From positions 1 through 44,584 of the forward strand of contig DGXZ01000023.1 in NCBI GenBank assembly GCA_002396485.1: 44,584 nucleotides of DNA. The letters are read 5' to 3'. The notes beneath the pieces were generated by a model. The model had not been told where the DNA came from, did not search any database, and worked only from the letters and a program-made list of their open reading frames with translations. The translations under genes and the position numbers were made by a program. Below, one piece after another: positions 33,039 through 40,371 of the stretch. The stretch is from Spartobacteria bacterium UBA5019. Its GTDB lineage: Bacteria; Verrucomicrobiota; Verrucomicrobiia; Chthoniobacterales; Terrimicrobiaceae. Position 1 is the stretch's first letter; each line of letters opens with the position of its first letter.

Positions 33039-33686
33039 TCAGGGGGTGCTGTTTTTTTCTTCTTCAACGACTTCTGGGGCGACGGCGCGGAGGGCTTTTT
33101 GTGCGGCACGGGTGATCCAGATGGTGACAGCAATGGTGAAGGCGAGCTCGAGGGCGTAGAGTGCCCAGGCCCACGGGCCTTGGTTGATGCCGCCTTTGGC
33201 AGCGGCGCCGATGACCGCCCCGCTGTAGGCATAGGCGGCGCTGATCGGCATAAAACCAACCCATGAGGCGATGATGTAGCGCCAGAAATTGATTCGCGAG
33301 AGGCCGAAGGCACAACTCACAAGGCTGTGGGGCAGGATGGGTGAAATGCGGGTGAGGATGATCATTCGCCAGGCATCCTTGGTGGCGACATGGTTGAGGG
33401 CGTGGAATTTTTTACTCTTGGCGAAGCGGCGCTCCATCCAGCCTCGCAGCAGGTAGCGGGTGGAAAGGAAATTTGCGAGCGCACCACCGACTGAGGCCAC
33501 GGAAACGAGGAACGTGGCTCCCCAGAATCCATAAACTGCACCCGCGCCAAAGCTCAGCACGGAACCGGGCAGGAAGAGCACACAGGACAGTGTGTAGAGA
33601 ATGACAAACCAAATCCAGCCGACGGGACCGGTTTGCTCGATCCAGAGCATGGCTTCGCGCATCCAGACTGTCCATTGATCAATCAT
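33039..33686 (-). CDS. TVP38/TMEM64 (DedA-related) membrane protein
   Basis: A 215-residue inner-membrane protein with the SNARE-associated/VTT core: FLPGSVLSFGAGAVYGFWGA, the charged loop RFAKSKKFHALNHV, then ILTRISPILPHSLVSCAFG and the end helices with SWVGFMPISAAYAYSG. VTT proteins are linked to lipid scrambling or undecaprenyl-phosphate transport; no substrate can be assigned. A Lys-rich tail closes the protein. It stands alone between a 390-base gap and gatB. Confidence 0.88.
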   Translation of the reverse strand: MIDQWTVWMREAMLWIEQTGPVGWIWFVILYTLSCVLFLPGSVLSFGAGAVYGFWGATFLVSVASVGGALANFLSTRYLLRGWMERRFAKSKKFHALNHVATKDAWRMIILTRISPILPHSLVSCAFGLSRINFWRYIIASWVGFMPISAAYAYSGAVIGAAAKGGINQGPWAWALYALELAFTIAVTIWITRAAQKALRAVAPEVVEEEKNSTP

Positions 33687-33836
33687 GGGAAAAGGGCACA
33701 GACACCCATCCTGCGAACGAAGGCGGCGATGCGGCTAAGGCGGCGACACTGAAAACTAAAAACTGAAAACTCCACCCTCTGCTTGTTTCGAAAGCGAGTG
33801 CGCTTGCCCCCAAGATAGAGGCGCCTGCCTTTTGAA
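33687..33836. other. Gap between gatB and the TVP38 gene with short A-rich repeats
   Basis: A 150-base spacer holding the tandem-like run CTGAAAACTAAAAACTGAAA (about 33748-33770), an imperfect 10-base repeat. Such CTGAAAACT runs occur between genes in several environmental bacteria. No gene is seen here. Confidence 0.4.
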
Positions 33837-35291
33837 TCACGAGAGTTTTTTCTCCAGAATCTCTCCGGCAAGAGCTGGGTTGGCTTTGCCTTTGGAGAGT
33901 TTCATGACTTGGCCTTTGAGGAAGTTCAGAGCTGATACTTTGCCTGCCTTGTAATCGGCTACGGGGCCTGGATTGGCGGCGATGGCTTGATCGACGAAGA
34001 CTTCGATGGCGCCGGTATCGCTTTCCTGCCTGAGGCCTTTTTCCTCAACGATGGTGGCGGCGGACTTTCCCGTGCTGAACATCTCGGCGAAGACTTCCTT
34101 GCCCTGTTTGGAATTGATGGCTCCGGAGTCGATGAGGTTCACGAGTTCGTCGAGGGCATGGGGGGCGACTGGACACTCGGCGATGCCAACGGAGGCGGAT
34201 GAAATGGCGCTCTGGAGGTCGTTGAGAATCCAATTGGCAACATTTTTGGGCTTCTTCGCACCTCGGGCGGCGGTCTCGAAGTAAGAGGCGACAGCGAGGT
34301 CGTTCGCAAGCACGGAGGCATCGTAATCGCTCACGCCGAATTCACTGACGAAGCGGGCGCGTTTTTCCCACGGGAGCTCGGGCTTGCGGGCGCGGGCGGC
34401 TTCGACGAGCGAGGCGGTTTTTACTGGAAGAAGATCGGGGTCGGGGAAGTAGCGGTAGTCGTGCGCACTTTCCTTGATGCGCATGAGGGTCGTCTCGCCG
34501 CGAGTATCGTCCCAGCGCCGGGTTTCCTGCTGGAGCGTAGCGCCACCGCGAAGGGCTTCGATCTGGCGGGGAATCTCGAAGGCGAGAGCGCGGCGGACGC
34601 CGGAGATGGAGTTGAGATTTTTCACCTCGATCTTGGTGCCGTATTTTTCGGTTCCGACGGGACGGACCGATACGTTGACATCGCAGCGGAGCTGGCCTTT
34701 CTCCATATCGGCATCACTGATGCCACCGTAAATCATGACCTGCTGAAGAACGGTGAGGTAGGCAAAGGCCTCTTCGGGTGAGGAAATATCGGGTTCGCCG
34801 ACGATTTCGAGCAACGGTGTGCCGGCACGGTTGAAGTCGATGCCGGTGGCGGTCTCCATGTGGAAGCTCTTGGCGACATCCTCCTCGAGATGGATGCGGA
34901 CGAGGCGGATGTTTTTATCCTTTGTGGCGATGTTTTTCTGGGCGTCCTTCGGATAGGCGAGGTCGTGGAGCGGAACGGTGCCGCCGAGACAGAAGGGCAG
35001 ATCGTATTGGCTGATCTGGTAGTTCTTCGGCATGTCAGGATAGAAATAGTTTTTCCGGTCAAATTTGCAGACCGGTCCGATCTCGCATCCCAGCATGAGG
35101 CCGGCGAGCGCGGTGAGCTTGAGGGCCTCCTCGTTCATGACAGGCAGGGCACCGGGCATGCCGAGGCAGACCGGGCAGACATTGGTATTCGGCTCGGCGC
35201 CGTATTCCACCGCGCAGGAGCAGAACATTTTGCTGCGGGTCTTGAGCTGAACGTGAACTTCGAGGCCGATGGTGGCGATGTAATCTGTCAT
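33837..35291 (-). CDS. gatB: Asp/Glu-tRNA amidotransferase subunit B
   Basis: A 484-residue GatB. It phosphorylates and, with GatA-derived ammonia, amidates Glu-tRNA(Gln) and/or Asp-tRNA(Asn). It begins IGLEVHVQLKTRSKMFCSC, and the zinc site is complete (CSC, then CPVC). The core has LMLGCEIGPVCKFDRKNYFYPD, LPFCLGG and GTPLLEIVGEPD. The C-terminal YqeY-like tail (about 400-484) that binds tRNA is present. gatA and gatC are not in the window. Its ATG overlaps the CvpA-like stop by 4 bases. Confidence 0.96.
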   Translation of the reverse strand: MTDYIATIGLEVHVQLKTRSKMFCSCAVEYGAEPNTNVCPVCLGMPGALPVMNEEALKLTALAGLMLGCEIGPVCKFDRKNYFYPDMPKNYQISQYDLPFCLGGTVPLHDLAYPKDAQKNIATKDKNIRLVRIHLEEDVAKSFHMETATGIDFNRAGTPLLEIVGEPDISSPEEAFAYLTVLQQVMIYGGISDADMEKGQLRCDVNVSVRPVGTEKYGTKIEVKNLNSISGVRRALAFEIPRQIEALRGGATLQQETRRWDDTRGETTLMRIKESAHDYRYFPDPDLLPVKTASLVEAARARKPELPWEKRARFVSEFGVSDYDASVLANDLAVASYFETAARGAKKPKNVANWILNDLQSAISSASVGIAECPVAPHALDELVNLIDSGAINSKQGKEVFAEMFSTGKSAATIVEEKGLRQESDTGAIEVFVDQAIAANPGPVADYKAGKVSALNFLKGQVMKLSKGKANPALAGEILEKKLS

Positions 35292-36151
35292 GGTGTCTTT
35301 TTCGGAGAGGTCGGATTTTGCTTCGGCGGCATGGCGTAATCGAGCGCTTTTTCGAGATCGAGATCCATGATGAGCTTCTGCAGCGAAGGATCGGTGGCGG
35401 CATTCACAATGGAAGGGCTCTGAATGAGTGCGATGAAATTTTTATTCTCCGCCGATTGCACGACGATGGGATCCTGCAACAAAGCCTGAATGCGGGGATG
35501 CGTGACGATTTCTTGAACGCCCGGATCATCGAAAAAACGCATCATGGCGTCCTTGTTTTTCGCCAACTGCCCGAGACGCGTGATGTTTTCGTAAGCCTGG
35601 GAGGGGAGGATATCGATGGACTCCACAATGTCGCCGACGGGGCCCATTTCCAGAGAATCCTTGAGCATCGCAAAAGTGCGGGCCGAAACAGGGGCATCCT
35701 GGGATTTTTGACCAGCCATGCCGGATTTGGCCAAGGCTCCGGACGTGCGAATGATCGAAACCGCGCCCCAGAGAATAAAGAGGCCGGTGAGCAGGCCGAA
35801 AACAGCACCGCCCGCTCCGAACAACCCCCGGACGAGTCCGGGGGGCTGTTGCGAGGTGCGCTTAAAAAGGACTGCCCCAAGGAAGAGGCAGACACCGAGT
35901 GTGAGGAGGGCCACAGCGCCGCCGGCGATCAATCCCGCAAGGAAGGCGACCCCTGGAAGCACGATACCCACGACAGCGCCGACTGTCTGTCCGACCAGCA
36001 TGCCGAGAAGGCCTGAAGCGACAAAGGCCCCGAAATGCAGCCCCCCGCGAATGAGTCCACGCCGCCAGCCAGCGTAGATTTCCCAAAGCATAAAAACGGC
36101 CGCGCTGTAGAGCAGGACATTTTGCCAGAATGGAGAACCAAGGTCGGACAT
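35288..36151 (-). CDS. CvpA-like membrane protein
   Basis: A 287-residue protein. Its first ~150 residues have about four helices with a CvpA-like topology (YAGWRRGLIRGGLHFGAFVA, then GLLGMLVGQTVGAVVGIVLP), as in colicin V production proteins. The C-terminal ~130 residues are soluble and repeat short helices (VQEIVTHPRIQALLQDP; FIALIQSPSIV), ending in a Pro/Lys tail. CvpA family members influence envelope integrity; the mechanism is unclear. The start at 36151 was preferred to upstream in-frame codons overlapping aroC. It follows aroC by 10 bases and overlaps gatB by 4. Confidence 0.72.
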   Translation of the reverse strand: MSDLGSPFWQNVLLYSAAVFMLWEIYAGWRRGLIRGGLHFGAFVASGLLGMLVGQTVGAVVGIVLPGVAFLAGLIAGGAVALLTLGVCLFLGAVLFKRTSQQPPGLVRGLFGAGGAVFGLLTGLFILWGAVSIIRTSGALAKSGMAGQKSQDAPVSARTFAMLKDSLEMGPVGDIVESIDILPSQAYENITRLGQLAKNKDAMMRFFDDPGVQEIVTHPRIQALLQDPIVVQSAENKNFIALIQSPSIVNAATDPSLQKLIMDLDLEKALDYAMPPKQNPTSPKKTP

Positions 36152-36161
36152 GCCTTGATAG

Positions 36162-37253
36162 CTACCTCGGCAGGCAATCTTGAGCGCGTTGGCGCAAGGC
36201 GTGATCCACGAGCACAAGAGCCGTCATAGCCTCGACCATGACCACCGCACGCGGCAAGACGCAGGGGTCGTGGCGGCCGCGCGCGGCGAGAGTGGATTCT
36301 TCGCCGGAAGTGGTGACGGTGGCCTGCGGTTTGGAAATGGTGGCGGTCGGCTTGAATGCCACACGGAAGAGCAGTGGCTCGCCATTGCTGATGCCGCCTT
36401 GCACGCCGCCCGAGCGATTTGAAGTCGTGTGGACCATGCCGTCGCGGAGTGTATAGGGATCGTTGTGTTCCAAACCGGTGAGAAGCGTTCCTGCAAAACC
36501 CGAGCCCACCTCGAAGCCCTTCGTTGCCGGCAAGCTGAGCATGGCTTTTGCAAGATCCGCCTCAAGGCGATCGAAGACTGGCTCGCCAAGCCCGACTGGC
36601 ATCCCACGCACGGTGGCATCGATCAAACCGCCCACGCTGTTCCCCTCGCTGCGGATTTTTTTGATTCGCGCAATCATGGCCTCTGCCGCATGGGCGTCCG
36701 GGCAACGAACCGCGTTGGATTCAATGGATGACATGGACACCGAGGCGGCATCGACCTGAGATCCGATGTCGTGAATGCGCGAAACCCAGGCGAGGATTTC
36801 GATTTCGGGAAATAGAAGCTTGAGGACTTTTTTGGCAACGGCAGCGGCAGCCACACGGCCAATCGTCTCGCGCGCCGAAGAGCGCCCCCCACCCTCCCAG
36901 TTTCGGACGCCGTATTTCGACTGGCAGGTGAAATCGGCATGCGACGGGCGGAAGTGCGTCTGCATCTCGCTGTAGGCCTCGGGCCGGGCATCGGTATTCG
37001 GCACGAAAATCGAGATCGGTGTGCCCAGTGTCACGCCACGGAAAACACCGGAGAGGATTTTACAGGCATCCTCTTCCTTGCGCGGCGTGACGATGTCGCT
37101 CTGCCCGGGACGGCGACGGTCGAGATCAGGCTGGATGTCCTCCTCAGAAAGCGGAAGACGCGGGGGGCATCCATCGATTACCACACCCACGCCACCACCA
37201 TGAGACTCACCCCAAGTGGAGATACGAAATAACGTTCCAAAATTGCTGGCCAT
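36162..37253 (-). CDS. aroC: Chorismate synthase
   Basis: A 363-residue FMN-dependent lyase that makes chorismate from EPSP, the last shikimate step. It begins FGTLFRISTWGESHG with GVVIDGCPP, followed by RRPGQSDIVTPRKEED, the Ser/Arg-rich SSARETIGRVAA, the block SVGGLIDA and the C-terminal GGVQGGISNGEP. The active-site His and Arg regions look intact and length is normal. It is the first of a three-gene minus set with the CvpA-like gene and gatB. Confidence 0.96.
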   Translation of the reverse strand: MASNFGTLFRISTWGESHGGGVGVVIDGCPPRLPLSEEDIQPDLDRRRPGQSDIVTPRKEEDACKILSGVFRGVTLGTPISIFVPNTDARPEAYSEMQTHFRPSHADFTCQSKYGVRNWEGGGRSSARETIGRVAAAAVAKKVLKLLFPEIEILAWVSRIHDIGSQVDAASVSMSSIESNAVRCPDAHAAEAMIARIKKIRSEGNSVGGLIDATVRGMPVGLGEPVFDRLEADLAKAMLSLPATKGFEVGSGFAGTLLTGLEHNDPYTLRDGMVHTTSNRSGGVQGGISNGEPLLFRVAFKPTATISKPQATVTTSGEESTLAARGRHDPCVLPRAVVMVEAMTALVLVDHALRQRAQDCLPR

Positions 37254-37318
37254 TGTGACCTACAAAAAACCAGAACGCTGGCAGGGGATCACGCGAATAA
37301 TTCAGGAGAAGACGGGAG

Positions 37319-37394
37319 TGGGGTGATCGACGGGACTCGAACCCGCAACAGCCAGGACCACAACCTGGAGCTCTGCCATTGAGCTACGACCACC
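37319..37394 (-). tRNA. tRNA-His(GTG)
   Basis: A 76-base tRNA counting the extra 5' G(-1) opposite discriminator C and the encoded CCA. The acceptor GTGGTCG pairs with CGATCAC, with one G-T pair. The anticodon GTG is at 37359-37361 in loop TTGTGGT on a CCAGG/CCTGG stem. G(-1):C73 is the classic histidine identity pair. Confidence 0.96.
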
Positions 37395-37457
37395 ATATTG
37401 AAACCCAAGGTGAGGGTTACATTGGGGGTTAAAAACTCAATGGACGAAGGGATTTTG

Positions 37458-38195
37458 TCAATGCAGATCTTGACCTGAACACTGGCGCAAAATTTTACCC
37501 AATTCCCTAGCGGCCCACTGACCGGGCACATTGGGCGCGTGCAACCAGCCGTAATTCAAGGCGGACCCGCAGTTCCCCAAGAGAACGCGTGAAGACATTC
37601 CGAGCGGCCCCATACCCATGACGGCCAGTGGCAGGCTGGTGCTGGAAAACAAATCCAGCAAGCGGGCGACATCCGAAGGAACGGCCGTGTGTGTGGCGAT
37701 TTTTACGGCATCGGCACCTTGATCCTGTGCTTGGCGAATCACCTCACGCAATCGCGCCAAGGAGGGTGTTTTTTTGAAATCGTGGAATGAGGCAAGCACC
37801 GGCATGCGAGATTCGTTGGCTTGGCGAACGACCGGGTGCAGAGAAGCCAACGAACGCACCTCGATGTCCACGATACTGGCTTGAGGCAAGAGCTTGGAAA
37901 GAATATCCCGCCTGGCTGCAGCAGACATTGCATTTTTGCCGCCCTCGGAGGGATGCCGAGCGGTTACGATCCAAGGGACCTTCGCATGCGGAATGGCTCC
38001 GCCGAGACAATCCGCGCGCCACTCGAGAAGATCAACAGCACCTACTGCCATGCGCAACGCCTTACGCACAGCCTCTGGAGAGTCGACGATTCCTACCACG
38101 GCTCCGGCTTTCAATGTTGAAATTATGGTATTGCGTTTGGTTTTGGCACTCGTATCTGTTGCGTGCTCGCCATAGGCGCGGGGCTTGGTTGACAT
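37458..38195 (-). CDS. aroD: Type I 3-dehydroquinate dehydratase
   Basis: A 245-residue enzyme of the shikimate pathway (3-dehydroquinate to 3-dehydroshikimate). The type I Schiff-base Lys165 lies in ADAVKIATH, the catalytic His138 in LASFHDFKKTP, and the closing loop is MGPLGMSSRVLLGNCGSALN. The first ~25 residues are an unconserved polar stretch. ATG 38195 was chosen over an upstream in-frame start because AAGGAAAG precedes it. Its start is only 9 bases from that of the divergent sugar transferase. Confidence 0.93.
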   Translation of the reverse strand: MSTKPRAYGEHATDTSAKTKRNTIISTLKAGAVVGIVDSPEAVRKALRMAVGAVDLLEWRADCLGGAIPHAKVPWIVTARHPSEGGKNAMSAAARRDILSKLLPQASIVDIEVRSLASLHPVVRQANESRMPVLASFHDFKKTPSLARLREVIRQAQDQGADAVKIATHTAVPSDVARLLDLFSSTSLPLAVMGMGPLGMSSRVLLGNCGSALNYGWLHAPNVPGQWAARELGKILRQCSGQDLH

Positions 38196-38204
38196 CTTTC
38201 CTTC
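38196..38204 (-). promoter_or_regulatory. Ribosome binding site of aroD
   Basis: On the minus strand these 9 bases read GAAGGAAAG, a clear Shine-Dalgarno sequence directly before the aroD ATG at 38195. The same bases are a pyrimidine run on the plus strand, so the divergent gene at 38205 lacks any such site. Confidence 0.6.
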
Positions 38205-39596
38205 ATGCTCGCTCAACGCAACGAAATCAATCTGCAACTCCTGAAAGTCTGCGATACAGCTCTGCTAGCGCTCACATTCTGGTTCGCGCATTTTTTGCGC
38301 TACAATAGGATGATTGTTTTGGATGGAATCGTTGAGATCGACCCCTTCCCGAGCTTCGTGTGGATGCTTGCCGTCATCATTCCATTCGCGCCGTTTTTTT
38401 TGGAGGCCCAAGGGTTTTACAACCACCCGCAGGAAAAAACTGCATGGCGTTCCATGCAGAAGATCACCATGGCAGGCATGTGGCTCTTTGTCCTTCTTAG
38501 CGCTGCGGTGATTTTCCTCAGGCTGGAGGTGCCAAGCCGCTCGGTACTGATTTTATTCGCCCTGTTCGCGCCCTGCGTTCTGATGTTTCGGGAGCAGTTG
38601 GAGATCGCGAACTATCACCTCAAAGTGCGGGCTGGAAAAGTCGGCGAGCCTGTTATTCTGGCCGGCGAACCGGAGTGCATCGATTCGCTGATAGCGAGCC
38701 TCACGCCGGTTCAGAAAATGGAAATGCGTGTGGAGGACCGCATCGATCTTGATTCCCGATCAATCGAAGACTTTATTTCCTCCCTGCACGAACACTCCGT
38801 AGGCCGCGTGATCCTTGCCTTCAAGCATCTGGATCTCGAAAAAGCGCAGAGGGCAATCGAAGCTTGTGAAGCAGAGGGAGTTGATGCCTGGCTGAGCATG
38901 GAATTCATTCCGACATCCATTGCCAAGCCAACCTTTTCGATTCTCGGCCCCCACTCCATGCTCGTTTTCCGGAGCAAGCCTGCTGCGCAATGGGCCCTGT
39001 TTTTTAAGAGCCTCATCGATCGGGCCGGTGCTTTGGCAGGCCTAATTCTTCTGGCCCCGGCTCTGTTGGTGGTGGCTGCAGCCATCAAGATCACCTCTCC
39101 CGGCCCCGCTTTGTTCCGTCAGCAGCGCTCTGGCCTGCACGGCGCACCTTTTGAAATTTGGAAATTCCGAACGATGTATGTCGATGCCGAGAAGCAGAAG
39201 CTGGAACTGCAGGCATTCAATGAAATGAAGGGTCCAGTATTCAAAATGCAAGACGATCCCCGGGTGACGCCCCTCGGAAGATTCCTGAGGCGGACGAGCA
39301 TCGATGAATTTCCCCAGCTCGTGAATGTGCTGCGAGGCCATATGAGCCTCGTCGGCCCGCGCCCCCTGCCGGTCTATGAAGTCAAAAAATTTGAAGAGAC
39401 CGTCCACCGCCGCCGTCTCAGCATGAAGCCTGGCCTAACCTGCCTGTGGCAGGTCCGGGGACGAAATACCGTGGTGAATTTCTCCGACTGGGTGCGAATG
39501 GATCTGGAATACATCGACAACTGGTCCCTCTTTCTCGACGCCTACATTGTTCTGAGGACGATTCCATCGGTGCTCTTGGGCATCGGAGCGCGCTGA
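38205..39596 (+). CDS. Polyprenyl glycosylphosphotransferase (exopolysaccharide initiating)
   Basis: A 463-residue WbaP/WcaJ-type enzyme that attaches the first sugar phosphate to undecaprenyl phosphate at the inner membrane. About four N-terminal helices (to residue 125) and a CoA-binding-like middle precede a transmembrane helix (about 270-295) and the catalytic bacterial sugar transferase domain: SGLHGAPFEIWKFRTM, the DPRVTPLGRFLRRTSIDE block, MSLVGPRP and LTCLWQVRGRN. All catalytic segments are present. Its ATG lies 9 bases from that of aroD on the other strand. No further polysaccharide cluster follows; punA comes next after 4 bases. Confidence 0.93.
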   Translation: MLAQRNEINLQLLKVCDTALLALTFWFAHFLRYNRMIVLDGIVEIDPFPSFVWMLAVIIPFAPFFLEAQGFYNHPQEKTAWRSMQKITMAGMWLFVLLSAAVIFLRLEVPSRSVLILFALFAPCVLMFREQLEIANYHLKVRAGKVGEPVILAGEPECIDSLIASLTPVQKMEMRVEDRIDLDSRSIEDFISSLHEHSVGRVILAFKHLDLEKAQRAIEACEAEGVDAWLSMEFIPTSIAKPTFSILGPHSMLVFRSKPAAQWALFFKSLIDRAGALAGLILLAPALLVVAAAIKITSPGPALFRQQRSGLHGAPFEIWKFRTMYVDAEKQKLELQAFNEMKGPVFKMQDDPRVTPLGRFLRRTSIDEFPQLVNVLRGHMSLVGPRPLPVYEVKKFEETVHRRRLSMKPGLTCLWQVRGRNTVVNFSDWVRMDLEYIDNWSLFLDAYIVLRTIPSVLLGIGAR

Positions 39597-39600
39597 GAGC

Positions 39601-40371
39601 ATGAAAATCCCCAGAGAACTTCAAGAATGCGGAGCCGAAACGGCAATCGTCTTAGGGTCCGGCCTTGGAGGCTTTGTCAAAAGCCTTCCACATGGTTTTT
39701 CGGTGGAATACGGAGCCATCGAGGGACTGCCCGCATCAGGCGTGCCCGGCCACGCCGGAAAGTTCGTTGTGACGAACATCGCCGGGCGCCCGCTACTTAT
39801 CGCAGAAGGCCGCGTGCACCTCTACGAAGGATGGAGTGCGCATGATGTCGTGAAAAACATCCAGCTCATGCATGCCATCGGAATCAAAAAACTTCTCCTC
39901 ACCAATGCGGCAGGCACACTGAACAAATCCTACGAACCCGGGACTTGGATGATGCTCAGCGACCACGTCAACCTGCTTGGCACCTCGCCTCTGCGCGGTG
40001 GGCCAAACTTCATCGACATGTCCGAGGTTTACAGCCTGAGGCTGCGGCATCTTTTTCAGGAAGCCGCCAAGGCGGCCAGACTCACGCTGCACGAAGGCGT
40101 TTACGCCGCGATGGCTGGCCCGCAATTTGAAACGCCCGCCGAAATCCGCATGCTTCAAGCGATAGGAGCCGATGCCGTGGGGATGTCCACCGTTCCCGAA
40201 GCCATCCAAGCGCGCGCCCTGGGCATGGAGGTGGCAGCTTTTTCCTGCCTCACCAACTGGGCCGCAGGCCTCTCGCCCACTCTCCTTTCGCATGAAGACG
40301 TCAACGCTGTCGGCCGCGAGGCAGCTGGGCAGATGGCGGAACTCCTGATTCGAGCTATCCCCGGGATTTAG
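39601..40371 (+). CDS. punA: Purine nucleoside phosphorylase
   Basis: A 256-residue trimeric-type PNP of nucleoside salvage, splitting inosine or guanosine with phosphate. Motifs are IVLGSGLGGFV (phosphate loop), PGHAGKF, EGRVHLYEGW, LTNAAGTLN, YAAMAGPQFETPAE and MSTVPEAIQA. The Asn and Glu of the base site look present (CLTNWAAGLS). Length is slightly below the usual 270-290. It follows the sugar transferase by 4 bases. Its last 4 bases overlap the end of the convergent DUF2723 gene. Confidence 0.92.
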   Translation: MKIPRELQECGAETAIVLGSGLGGFVKSLPHGFSVEYGAIEGLPASGVPGHAGKFVVTNIAGRPLLIAEGRVHLYEGWSAHDVVKNIQLMHAIGIKKLLLTNAAGTLNKSYEPGTWMMLSDHVNLLGTSPLRGGPNFIDMSEVYSLRLRHLFQEAAKAARLTLHEGVYAAMAGPQFETPAEIRMLQAIGADAVGMSTVPEAIQARALGMEVAAFSCLTNWAAGLSPTLLSHEDVNAVGREAAGQMAELLIRAIPGI

